DNA of 64,000 nucleotides, taken from contig CAJINV010000006.1 in NCBI GenBank assembly GCA_905178155.1, forward strand, positions 750,398 through 814,397, in the 5' to 3' direction. Made by a program: the position numbers and the translations under genes. This document shows, piece after piece, positions 45,190 to 56,625 of the stretch. A model generated the notes under the pieces. It was not told the origin of the DNA, ran no database searches, and saw only the letters and a list, made by a program, of their open reading frames with translations. Position 1 is the stretch's first letter. Each line of letters begins with the position of its first letter. The DNA is from Amoebophrya sp. A120. Lineage: Eukaryota; Sar; Dinophyceae; Syndiniales; Amoebophryaceae.

Positions 45190-47827
45190 CGGGAGTGGCG
45201 GTGAACATTCTTCTACAAGATGCATGTTGCTTCCGAATACATCGCGAGAGCAGTTGCAGTTGCAGCTGGGAGAAGATAATTTTTTGTTTTATTGATGAGA
45301 GCTCTAGAAGGCTGTATTGTGCTGGTGCAACTCGACGTAGCTGGTTTTTACACAGTTGTATAGTCTATTCGACGTTTTGATGTTCCACAATCATGTCGTC
45401 CTTTGCCGATCAGCTTTTCTATGGTGTTGTAAGTACTAGCAAGCAGCTAGCTCACTACAAGATCGGCGACTGTTTTTCTTTTTTGGCATGGTCTGTGAGC
45501 AATTTTTTAGCATATCAAAAATCCAGGGTGCACGACGTTTATTTGCGAGACTTTTGTTGGAGTCTTCTCGTTCTGATTTTATCCATCTATTGACACACCT
45601 ATAACGTGGTAGTCGCATTTGTAACAAGTGTTGTTCGTACGCATACCCGCCCACATGTAGCGTTGACCACGACCTTCTCGGGCTGAGCCTGGAGAGGTTA
45701 CTTACTACGGTGAACACGAGGACATCATGATGCATCGAAAAGCAGACCACACTAGGTGCTACTAGAACAGATGAGAAAGTGAAAATCTAGTACTCAACTT
45801 CCGTGGCTGCTCGACGTCGTGATGATCTTTATAGTACTTCATCGAGCGATCGCAGTCAAACTCAAGCGGTTTAGCAAGTTGAACTCGATGTTGATGTCAA
45901 GTTCACTTTTCTTCTCTAAGACTAAGACTAAGTTAGAATTTGCAGAGGAACTGTATTGATTCTATCCCGAGGAGGTTTTATTTTTAAAGGACCAGCACCA
46001 TCGACGTGATCCTCAACTAACATTTTGAACACGGCGTCTTTTGCCGTGGATCAGGGGACATTTTGAGCTTGTTTTTCGAAAGAGCAATCACATAATCTTC
46101 ACAGCAGGCTTTTTCTTGCGACGTCCCGATATAATTTTCATGCGATTTAGTTGTGGACATCATCGCAAAACTCCGACAAAAAGTGCAGAGTACCACAAGG
46201 TACCACGACACGACGCGCCCAGCGGTCGCTTTTTTTGTTGGCCCGCGGACTGCTCGAAGTGCAGAGTACCACAAGGTACCACGACACGACGCGCCCAGCG
46301 GTCGCTTTTTTTGTTGGCCCGCGGATTGCCTTAAAAACACTTGATGGAGCATTTTTATAGTAAGTACTAAAGAAGCCCGTACTTCTATGGAGGCTTGGGC
46401 TCCTGCGAGCCGGTACTACTTAACCTGATATAGAAGTACCAACGATTTTATTTCCTGGTTGTGTCCTTCTAAAACATCCCCAGAACTACAACAGTGCGAA
46501 AAACTAAAACAAGAAAACGTCACGACCATAGTACTAGTTCTGGCAGGACACAAAACCAAACTACGCAATCAACAGATAGTAAGTTCTGGCAAGACCAAGA
46601 TGACAAAAAACAAAATTACTATCAAAAACCAAAACGTGGCCACCAGGAAGTGGACTGCGTTTTCGTTCTTGTCCACATAATTTATTATCACACCAGCTAG
46701 TCCTACAGCTGCGCCCTTGTTGCGGAGAGGCTCTGGGTCTGTGCTTGTGAAAATGAAGTTTATTGCCTGTGTTTCTTATTCACGGTTTCGGTTATGTCGG
46801 TCTACACCACAACTAGAAGTTCTGTGGCGCAAAAGAACAAAGAAGAAAAATATAGGTCAACGTCTTGCAGTACCGTAAATAAATGCTGCGCGGCTCCATG
46901 ATTCTAGGAGTAGATCATGCCGAGGGATGAACAGAAATTGATCATTTCTCACAACACCCGTCCGTGAGTGATATTATGAAACGGTAAAAGGATCTTCAAA
47001 ATAAAATTCAATACCTCCTGCGACCACGACGTGATGAATCAGTGCATCGAAGTGATCGAATGCAAAGTAGGAAAGTAAGTCGTACCTTTGGTTGTAAAAA
47101 GACAATAGAACAGATACTCGGTTCTTTTCAATATTGTGAAGCAACTCGAAGTAGAATTGTGCCTACGTCATCTTCGGTGGACAGTAGTATAGTTTTTGCT
47201 TCTCTACTTCCATGACCAACAAATTGTCAGACGCATTGTATTTCAAACTACAGAGCCTCCAGAAAGTACCCGAAGGTGATTTTTATTCAATCAAAACGTA
47301 AGTACAAAACTACAACCTTACAGATTCTGCTTGCAGGTCGTACTCTTTTTGACAGGTGGATAAGGTCTAACAGATACTGACAACGAAGGATTTTCGGGAA
47401 TTCTTTTTCTCAACAAGTACTAGTACAGCTGCCGGAACGATTTAACGTTGTGTACAGCGAAGAAATTCTATTTTCGTGAAAATTTTAAGTATCCCGAGAA
47501 AAAAGTGTTACAGTTACGCACTTGTTGGAGTTTCTGCATCACAAATTTTCTTTGTGTGACAGAGAAAACTTTTAATGCGAAGATCACAAGGGAAAACAGG
47601 AAGGAAGCGAAGCTCCGAAGCATTTCCTGCATGAGAAAGGTTGTCTCTGTTGCCAGTCTTGCATGACAATGTGTAACTGTAACACTTATTTCTTGCGATA
47701 TTAAGTGATAAAAAAAATACTACACAGCCTTGTAGTTCTACTAGATCTGTTCCTCTCAATAAATCAAGTCGTAAAAACTACACGTACACAGGAATTTTCT
47801 GTCATCTTCTGACAACGCGCAAATAAA
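45190..47827. other. Intergenic, no gene recognised
   Basis: AT-rich, with short open frames only and no introner ends. Holds a two-copy tandem repeat (46181-46325). Confidence 0.4.
46181..46325. repeat. Two-copy tandem repeat, 76-bp period
   Basis: AAGTGCAGAGTACCACAAGG...GTTGGCCCGCGGA at 46181-46249 is repeated at 46257-46325 almost perfectly, including GGTACC palindromes. Confidence 0.9.
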
Positions 47828-49627
47828 ATGTCGGCGTTTCTCGTCGGAAAGAAGCTTGTTGCAACCGCCGCTGGAGGCTTGGGCTTCTTAGCCACTTTGT
47901 CTTTGCACGTCGGAACTATTGGCGTGCAAGCTGTGTCGGTTGCGACACCAGCAGCTCGGGGGCGTGGCAAAGGACGAAACAAGGGCACGGGCCGCGGCCA
48001 GGAACCACGGCGGAAAAATGACGATGTCGCTCATTCAGGTGGGAAGGGCGGCAGAAGTGGTGATGTAGTTCTTCCGCGCAACCACGCGGAGGAACACAGT
48101 TTGGTGTCTTCTACTGCTGATCCTCGTGATGAAGTAGATTCATCTTCCCGCGTGCCACCTCCGCCCCCTCCTGCGCCCTTTGTCATCAACGCGGAGGAAG
48201 CTTTAGACTCTATCGGCTCCCAAGGCCACCCGTTTTCTTGTTGCCAACAAGGCTGCAAGTTTTTTACCCGGGGTACGCGTGGCTGCAAAGACGGAAAAGA
48301 CTGCACACGCTGCCACAAGTGTCGTTTCGTCCGGCCAGAGGGGGACAGAGAGAGGCACGGCGGACGGGCAGCGCAACGGGCGGCCAAATTTTTGCGGTCA
48401 TCTTCACAAGCCGGCGCGGCGCTGCTCGGTAGAACCAACGAAGGTGACACCAACAGTGACATTAATGATGGCACGACGTCGCCTTCGCGGTATAGCCCGG
48501 CGCTGACAGCAACGAGCGCCGGCAGCAGTGGTGTACTAGCTCAAGGACTTCTGGCAAGCAGTAGAGGTTCCTCGCCAATTTATGACGAACATGGTAACTA
48601 CGGAAGCGCAAACACGACCTCCGGAGCAGTACGAAATGCCGGAGGACCTCCACGTGACGACTCTGGTAAGCTCTTCGCAGATCCAATCGATATTGACGAG
48701 GCTCTGCAGGCGTTTGCTGCATGGAGTACTACTACACCCGGGGGTCGAACAACTGCCCCCACGACCGGCACAAACACGACGTCGTCAGCAGTTTCTAAGA
48801 GTAGTAATTCTACTACTCTCGGCGGGTGTAGTTCGTTTCCACATGATTTGAAGCGGCCCGTGCCGCAGCGAGCGGACGAAATGGTCGGCTCGTCTTCACT
48901 GTCCGCGGACACGACAGCAGCAGCTTCGGCGAACAGCAATACTAGACCGAGACGAGTCCTCTTTTGGGCGGATACTTATGGGTTGTTCCGACGACGAGGA
49001 CGAGGAGGAAGAATCACTGGCGATTTGGAATGTGGCCCCTGCTGCCGCTGCTCCTAGTTCCGCAACGGTTGTTGACCACGATGCCAACGTTCTCGACCTC
49101 GACGAGCTTCTGCAGTACGACGACCAAGCTTCTGCAGTACGACGACAGCAGGATAATTCGGTTCCTTTCGACGCTTGCAGTTGTTGTAGCTCCGGCACGG
49201 GAGAGACGACCGGTACTTGTTTTACGACCGAGGACTGCGGCAGTTGCAGTACCACAACCGCGTGCTGTTATGGTACTGATGTGGAGGCAGATGTTGATTC
49301 TGACGACAGTGAACTCAGCGAAGTAGATGCCGCGGACCTATTAAATGCAAAAGTGTCTGGGACCACTGGAAAGTTGGAACTTGTGATGCTAAATTTGGAT
49401 TCTAAAAAATTCTGTATTGCATGACCAGCAAGAGAAGTCCTGTTTGTGCTACGCGGGGAGGCCATTTGTCATGCGGAATAGGCATCAAGAAGCACTCAGA
49501 AAATCTGTGATGCCAGCGAATACATCACAGACGTCACGGGCCATGTAAAATCTGCATGACAAGTTCGCATTCTTCCAGACCCAGACATTTTTACACTTGA
49601 TACCAGAAGGTAAAGGTCTATACTTAA
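47828..49627 (+). CDS. Signal-peptide CCCH zinc-finger protein, apparent frameshift
   Basis: Exons 47828-49338 and 49608-49627. The N-terminus (MSAFLVGKKLVATAAGGLGF...GVQAVSVA) is a close relative of that at 56626. The CCCH finger is at residues ~137-165 (GCKDGKDCTRCHKC). After an RVxF-like RRVLFWAD the first frame soon stops at 49057. The acidic continuation GCSDDEDEEEES lies one base off, so a one-base excess near 48975-48979 is likely (error or frameshift). The total length is 3n+1, consistent with this. Exon sequence at 49115-49338 is nearly identical to 34225-34460 of the 32.5-kb gene. Confidence 0.7.
49339..49602. mobile_element. Introner, family A
   Basis: Left TATTAAATGCAAAAGTGTCT; right end GACATTTTTACACTTGATA. 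Flanks GGACC and CCAGA do not match. By the 5-bp rule only seven more codons, including the TAA at 49625-49627, follow. Confidence 0.7.
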
Positions 49628-50605
49628 AAATGTGTACCTGCCCCTGCTGCGGGTCGCAGTAATAAAGCCATTGAAGGTTTCGGAATCAAAAGCCTTCGCG
49701 GATTCTCTCTTGCTGTTGCGATTGCTCTACGTATTTTTTCATCAACTACTTTATGCAATTCTTCGTATAATAATTCACTGTCTGAAGATGATGATGTCCT
49801 AGGAACTAGTCAGAAACACTTATTTGTTCTCTCCGCTCTCGTTCCAAGAAATTATCTCATATACTAAAGAGAAACTAACCGGCGACCTTTTATTCCATTT
49901 TCGTGTTTTTTCGTGCTCTGTCTAAATATGTCAGCAGAAGGCCTACATTGATTCAGTGAGAGTAAAAACTCTCGATGAATACTCGACTTGAAAAATGGTT
50001 GAATACAGCGCTCTGGAGGACTTTTTTGTACACGAAAATATCGACAGTTTATTTCATTTTCAAGCACCAACAGCGTCACACTAAATAAATTTCACGCACT
50101 TGTTTTCAACTCTTTTACTACAACTCAAGCTTATTTAGAAGTGCGTGGTCGTCTTCATTTTCTGCATAGTTCTACTTGTGCAGATGAAGGGGACGACAAG
50201 CAATTGTCACATCGAAAAAAACCTGCTTCACCCGTACCACCGCGGCCCTACGGCACGGGCTGCAAGGGTCTTGCGGGTGGCGGGAGAAGGAGAGCAAATG
50301 TGAACTCCTACTCAACATCTTCGGGTCAATTGACTACCGAGTGAAAGTAGATCGTAGATGAGATTTTTTCTCTCTCTTAGACATTTAATCCTGCTAAGTA
50401 TTGCACTGCTGGAAAATCCCCTTGACCAATAACTCACACGTCAATTTCGTACCTGAATAATAAAATGATGCTGATACGTTGGTGAAAAAAAAAAAACTGT
50501 CCCCGGTGCCCTCTCGTCTCTTCGTGCAGGAGAGATGGCTGATGAACTTGGTCTCCTGTTGACAACTTGTTGATCACGTGTTTGGTGCACTGACTTGTAG
50601 AACAA
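49603..50605. repeat. Segmental duplication, copy 2
   Basis: Matches 37703-38672 (same GCCATTGAAGGTTTCGGAAT, TGATTCAGTGAGAGTAAAAA and CCTGAATA-type segments, with small indels). Immediately after it, 50609-50655 repeats CGCAACGGTTGTTGACCACG from the 49.06-kb exon. Confidence 0.85.
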
Positions 50606-50804
50606 GTGGATCCGCAACGGTTGTTGACCACGATGCCAACGTTCTCGACCTCGACCAGCAGAATCCGGGCTGCCAAACGCCGGATTCCTTTGAGCAGGCC
50701 GGTTCTCTGCCATTGGATATCTTCACCGAAGCTTTGCAAAATTTCACGAAAATGTACTGTCGCAAGAAGTTAACCCAGTAGTTCAACGAACGGATGTTGA
50801 ATGA

Positions 50805-52560
50805 TTCCTCGGAAGAAGCTCCTGCAGTACAACAACCACTTCCTGTGCCTGTTTCTGCCCCTCGTCCAGTGAGGCTGCAGGAGAACAGCAGGACAACGGT
50901 GCTGTCGACCAAGGGACTAGTAGCCCCTCCACGCAAGAACAAGTTCCCCCACCCCCGGCCCCGCCCGTGGACCACCGACGGGTTGATGTTCCTCTGACAA
51001 AAGAGGAGCAAAAGAAGGCCAAAAAGGCCGAAGCCAAGGCCGCGGCATCGGTAGCACAGGACAAATTGATGGCACAGCTCCGGTATCGAATGCAAATATC
51101 GATCTGGGCGGTTTTCTGGAAAGATGCAGCGAATTTGTGTGGCTGAGTCTTGCATGTTGCCAAAGCGATCTCTTGTTCTACGGCTTTCACGCACCACAAA
51201 TTTTTCGGATGGTATTGCGAGCTCTACCGTGTTTTGCATCACAAAAAAATTGGTCAATCGCATTTATGCATTACAGATCCTGTTGCTCCTGTTAGTGTTA
51301 TCCTCCGAATTTCGCATGACAAATCCAGACCCAGATCGATATTTGCAGTGCATACCCGGGCAAAGCACAGGTCGGTCCGGCTGGAAAAATGGGATGCCAA
51401 CGTGGGCTCGCTCCAGTGCGGCTGTTCGCCGAAAGAGAAGCATAAAGACTGGACGCAGAACTACCGCAGGAAATTGTGCGAGAACGCGTGCCCAAAGTAC
51501 AAAAGCACCGGCCCGTACGCGATTAGCAAGGCGCCCCGCTGCCCTAAGGGGCTGAAGTGTGACAGGTGTCATTTGTGCGGCAGGGATGCGCACGCCTTGC
51601 AGGTGCAAGAATCTTGGGAGCACTACGTGTATGAAATGCAAAAGCATCGTACTAGTATAAATCGCATGACAAATTTCCTCCGCATGAGAAATGAAATTTG
51701 TAATGCGGATTTACCTTAAGGAAAAGATTTGTAATGCATAAACGCGATTGCTACGAGTGCGATACTTTTGCACAGGATAACGTGCAAGAATGCCGCGAGG
51801 ACCCGCTGGAGGCAATGGCTTCCCCCGGTCGTCTATGCATTGCAAAAATGTCTGGGTCTGGAAACTTGTGATGCGATGTGGCGAATCATGAGGATGCCAC
51901 AATTGACGGCTGAGCATGACAAGTTTCTGCGTAGTTGCTAGGTGTTGTCTAATCAGCATGACCAACAACGTTTGTGCCTAACAGAAAGTTGAAGGCTTTG
52001 GGCAACGTGCATGACAGACTTGAGAGTCATGCCAGCCGAGCAAGACAAAATTACATTCTTCCAGACCCAGACATATTTGCAATGCATATCATCAGATTCG
52101 TGGCAATTCTTGTTCGCAGCAGCAGCCGCAGCAGCAGAAAAGTGGTCGTACAACTGCAGCTGCACCAGCCATTTCTAGCCGGCGGCAGTCTGAACAAGCA
52201 CCAGGGGCGACGTCTGAAGCTGCTGCGCGTGCCGGGGGACCAGCACGAGCTACTGCATTCGACCACGGTGTGGAAGCACGCCAACGTCGACCCGAGCAGA
52301 CGCGAGCAACCAGTACTACCGGTGCAGCTGCCAGAGGCGGCAAGGGCATTAGTAGTAAAACCCGACTTGTTCCTCGCGGGGGCAAGTTTAAGGGGAAGAG
52401 GGAAGCCGCCCGCTCCTCGGTGGATCATGACGTTGGAGCAGCAGCACGGTGCCCCTGGGAGCCCGCAGCAGCACCAACCCCAGCGGGGGCTTCCCCGCCC
52501 GCTCCAGCCTTCACAGCTTTTAGCGGGGAAGACATTGCAAAATTCATGTCCTCTCGATAG
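50805..52560 (+). CDS. CCCH-type zinc-finger protein (4 exons, 5' end unresolved)
   Basis: Exons 50805?-51083, 51360-51629, 51785-51833 and 52094-52560. Exons 2-4 total 786 nt in phase with exon 1. Exon 1 (Ser/Pro-rich, then a Lys/Ala helix KEEQKKAKKAEAKAAASVAQ) has no ATG. The overlapping frame from ATG 50794 is the likely start and would need a phase change near 50865-50890. A Cys-rich finger in exon 2 runs from LQCGC to KCDRCHLC. Exon 4 is Gln-, Arg- and Gly-rich and ends PAFTAFSGEDIAKFMSSR. No signal peptide visible. Confidence 0.65.
51084..51354. mobile_element. Introner, family A
   Basis: Left TATCGAATGCAAATATCGAT then CTGGG; right end GATCGATATTTGCAGTGCATA-type. Flanks TCCGG (51079-51083) and CCCGG (51355-51359). 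Excision joins MAQLR-AKHRSVRLE. Confidence 0.8.
51630..51779. mobile_element. Introner, family D
   Basis: Left TATGAAATGCAAAAGCATCG; right GCGATACTTTTGCACAGGATA-type end. Target duplication ACGTG at 51625-51629 and 51780-51784. Excision joins EHYV-QECREDPL. Confidence 0.85.
51834..52088. mobile_element. Introner, family A
   Basis: Left TATGCATTGCAAAAATGTCT; right end GACATATTTGCAATGCATA. Flanks TCGTC (51829-51833) and TCATC (52089-52093). Excision joins SPGR-QIRGNSCS. Confidence 0.8.
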
Positions 52561-54441
52561 AGTTGATTTTATTTCTCTGTCCGAAAGCGATCTGCGATCA
52601 GAAGCGTGTAGTACGAGATTGATTTGTTTTATACGAACACGGCTCTAATACTCAAAAGTCGTTCTCGTTCTTCGTAAAATCTAGTAAGTCAAGATGGAGC
52701 TACTGCTCCTGCTGCTCCAGCAGCTTTAGAAATTTGTTCTACAGTGATGGCGAACGAGCTGTATCAGTGATACTACTCTGGCTGGGAAGTGATGTCGTGT
52801 GAAATTGTTGTTGTTCATCCCAAAGAACCGCAGTACTCACAGCTCGTTAGAGTCACTCTCTTCATTTTTCGCTATGTACTTAGAAAGATCTTCATCAAAT
52901 TTACACGAAGTGGCTTTCTTCATCATTTACAAATAGCGGTCCGTTATTTTTTCCTGACAACTACAGCTTGCTCGTATTTCTATTTTTCCCACCGTTCTAT
53001 TGAACAACTGTCCACAGAAGTAGTCTTAGAAACTTCATTAACTTCTGCTGCAATTGAGCTTCAACGGTCAGCAGCCTTCACAGGCTTGTTGGCTCCGGAA
53101 TGCTTTTTGCTCTGGAAATATGATGACGTTAATGAGTTGACATTCTTTCAGCTTCAGAACAGCACTGTATAAACGTAAAAATTTCTACTAGTCTTTTCTA
53201 GAGAAAATTTCTTGATGAATAGCAATCTTACTAGGCACTGCTCAGGTTTTTTGCCTTTAGCTACTCGAGCGAGTATATGGAAATGATCTTGCTATAATAA
53301 ATTTTTTACTGGCCGGCTGATTTCGACCACAGTGGCGGAATAAGTAATAAGTTGCCCTGCTAGCGGTAGGGCCCTCCACTACGGAGTAAAAAATAAAACC
53401 GGAACAAAAAGTAGAAGATGAACTGCGTAGCAAGTTGTTTAGCAAGTCGTAGTTTTAATACACACGATCGTCATCGTCCACAACTCGAATATGTTTTTGT
53501 GAAAGAGAACAAACTTTCGCGAAGTAGATCAGAAGTTGTGGATTTGAAAACAGCATGATTATCCTGAATGAAACCGCTGCTACGTGGGCGACGATGTGTT
53601 GAGACCCCAGATGGTCTTCAAGTGCTCGCCCGGGCGAGCGGAAAAAAATTTTTTCCTTGGACGAAGATCTCGAATTCTGCAGCACCTAGATGTAACTCCC
53701 GTAGCCGTAGTTGACCGCGAAAGCGCCCTGGTGTCGCGCGTTGTCGTCCGGTGTTTTCTTCACGGATTCTGTCGTAAACTGGTGCTGGTTTCTATCTTGG
53801 CAGCGTCGTTACGTGACCGTGCAAAAATACTTCGTCATATAAGTCAGGATCCGATCAGTGTTTTTTTTTTTTTTTTACGTGGCGCGCAGCGCATTTTCGT
53901 GTCATGGTTGTTCGTACTTGGTGGAGCCGTAAACTCGGACAGTCGTCGTGCCTCCGTCGTTCAGTAGGAACCTCTTCGATGATACCTCTCGTACAATTTT
54001 TACGCGTCCGTCGTTTCCGTTGACAGAATCAGCGCTGCCGCTGCTGCTTGGCTGGCGTGATAAGGTTGCTGTCGAAGATGAAAAGTGTTTTCGATCTGCT
54101 TCTTTGAACCTACTTAAATTTGAAAGCACGCATGTATGACTAAGTATCGCAGCAGCCCTCCTCACTTGCTTGAACAGTTTACTACTACTACGAGCTGTTG
54201 TAATTGTAATACTACCAGAGCTTCGTTTTTTTAAATTCGAAGTAAAAACAGGATCTACTTGACAGCCAGTGTGATCGTGTCGCAGTGGCAACTGAGCACA
54301 ACAGTGTTCGTGTTCTCTAGTTGTACTTGCGGGCACTGGGTATTAATTTTGCACATTTATTTTTGAGTACCTACGTGGGTGTCTTAGTCTTTCAGATAAT
54401 ATTAATATCGTATCCTGCTTGAACTTTCTTGACCCTCCATC
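52561..54441. other. Intergenic with short open frames
   Basis: AT-rich. An open frame at 53584-53967 has no recognisable features. The stretch 53881-53992 is duplicated at 55755-55875. A poly-T run of 16 lies near 53861-53876. Confidence 0.4.
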
Positions 54442-55603
54442 ATGCCACTGCAGTGGAAATCGAAGTTTGCGCGGATCGGAGCGGCTACGGCCTCGACGGT
54501 TTCTCTCTTGGGAGGGGGGGGGGCGTTTTTTGTCGGCGCGGCGAAGATCAGCCCCACGAGTACCCACGCATGGGTTGGATCGGAAACCTCGCCGTCGGGG
54601 TTTGTGGACGTGAATCATGGTCACCGCAAGAAGAGTCGGGTCTTCGACAAGGAAAAGAGGAAGACGAAGACGAAGACGAGAAGTACGAAGGCAAGCCTAG
54701 CTGCTCGTGTTGGTCGTGATGATGATGCTGTGAAGGTGGTTAATGCGGGGGCGAAACTGGGTCAAGCCGGAATTCTTATGGAACTCGTATTTTTCTCTAC
54801 TCCCGGTAGTGCTTGTGCTTCTACGCACCGGAGAGATTAAAGTCCGAAAGAGATTGCCAAGTAGCAGCACGTTACCCATTCGACCACGATTCTTGGATTT
54901 TGGCGAGAGTTGTTGCTACCTTTGCATGTCCGTTTTCTTCATGCCATATGACGAATGATGCATGAGCGCAAGATAAATGCAAATGGTGGTCCGTGGATTT
55001 TGCTGTGAGTACGCATTTATTATTGTCTGAGCCGACGCGGTGCGGGCTTTTGTCTTCGTGCGTTTATTTTGATTTTCATTTTCATCTGAACCTGGCATGC
55101 TAGGAAATAATTTGCTCGTGGAACTGAGAAATATCAAATGCGAATTTGTTTCGGTCTGGGTCTGGAAGATTGCAAACCTGTCATGATCGGCTGGAGCGGC
55201 GAACATAAACGTTGTGCCAAGCACCATGTTGCCGAGATGCTTTTGGATTTTTTGCGAAAACGCAATTCGTGGTCATGCGCATTCGTATAATGAAGCAGAC
55301 AGTCTGCTTCAAGCTTGTCATCATGCCTGATTGCGTGTCGCAAGCTTCTGATCATTGAGACACGAGCATCGTGACTTCTTCTAGACCGGAAGAAATTTGC
55401 AAGTCATAAAGAAAATTTACATCACGATAGTGAAGGTCGTGCAAATTCCGGACGCTGTGGGTGTTGCTGGCGACGCCGCGGCTGGTATTGTGGGCGGTTT
55501 CGCGGACACCGTCGGAGACGTAGTTAGTTTCGTTGACGACGCCGTCCAATTTGTGCCGAATGCCGTAAAAGGATTCTCGGAAGCGTATGGTTGGCATTTG
55601 TAA
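54442..55603 (+). CDS. Small secreted-type protein, at least two exons (structure partial)
   Basis: ATG 54442 opens a frame with an N-terminal hydrophobic stretch (TASTVSLLGGGGAFFVGAAK), then a basic region; it runs to TAA 54838-54840 if unspliced. A second coding piece precedes an introner (...PGMLGNNLLVELR, ending 55131) and continues at 55414-55603 as KIYITIVKVVQIPDAVGVAG and further Ala/Val-rich amphipathic residues, ending EAYGWHL-stop. How the first piece connects to the second is not resolved. No finger. Function unknown. Confidence 0.45.
55132..55408. mobile_element. Introner, family A, degenerate right end
   Basis: Left TATCAAATGCGAATTTGTTT then CGGTCTGGGTCTGG; right CTTCTAGACCGGAAGAAATT then TGCAAGTCATA. 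Flanks AGAAA and AAGAA. Excision joins VELR-KIYITIVK in frame. Confidence 0.65.
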
Positions 55604-56625
55604 CCCAACCCTTTATCAGATCGCAAACCGAAGTCTTGGCCCCGAGAAGCTGCCCCCTGCCAATGCTATATACGTTGAAAAATGCCTCGCACCAGACAAG
55701 ATTAAGACTTTGAAAAATGCCTCGCGCAGCCGTACGGGTCACTTAGCTTTTTTCGCGGCGCACCGCTTATTTTCGTGTCTTGGTTCGTACATGGTGGTGG
55801 TGGAGCCGTAAACACTGACCGTCGTCGGGCGTCCGTCGTTCAGTAGGAACCTCTTCGATGATCATACCTCTCGTCCGTCGTTCAAGAGAAAAAGAATTTT
55901 GTCGTTGGACAAAGATCTCGGCTCAAGACTGCAAATTGCTTTTGGCTTCCGCCGAAGCATCTGCAAATTGCCACACACATGCACGACCGCGACCATCAAA
56001 TTCATTGAGAGTTTTGTCGTCGGTGAAAAGAATGATAAAGTTAAAGTAAGTACATAGTACCGCCGCTCGGTGTAGTCGGTTTGGAGATCATATTGTGCTG
56101 AAATTTAGTACCTACAAATCTACAACCCAATCTTGTGGGCTACTTTCTTTTGATGCGATCCAACAAAATAAATATAAATCATGTCGGAAGGGGTGGTCTT
56201 GAAGATCTTGATGTCGAGGAAGAGGGAGCGTGTACTGTCTGCAACAAGTTCTTCGGTCTGCAACAAGTTCTTCGATCTGCAACATCTTCTTCGATATTAC
56301 GTGCTAGACTCGAGTCGGAAATAAAATCACCGTCTCATCTTTCTCAAGTTGGTTCAATTTGGCAGCACATCTTCAGTAACTCTGTTCCTAGTGGCAAGGC
56401 AAGATAAGAAATTACAGCGCGTTCTAATCTACTTGTACTTATACAACTTGAAGATCTATTTATTAAATCGAGCGATATATCAACCACACTGCCAAAGGGC
56501 ACACTGCCAACATCATCATCACAACTACTAAGCAAGAGAACGCCGACAACAACAACTGCTACTTTTGTAAATATAGAATCAAAGCTAAGTAAGCTAGAAG
56601 TTGTACTAAGCGCAAGAACGAAGCA
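55604..56625. other. Intergenic, contains a duplicated flank
   Basis: 55755-55875 repeats 53881-53992 (TGGAGCCGTAAAC, GTCCGTCGTTCAGTAGGAAC, CTCTTCGATGAT). The remainder is AT-rich, with small repeats of GCAACAAGTTCTTCG near 56240-56285. Confidence 0.5.
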
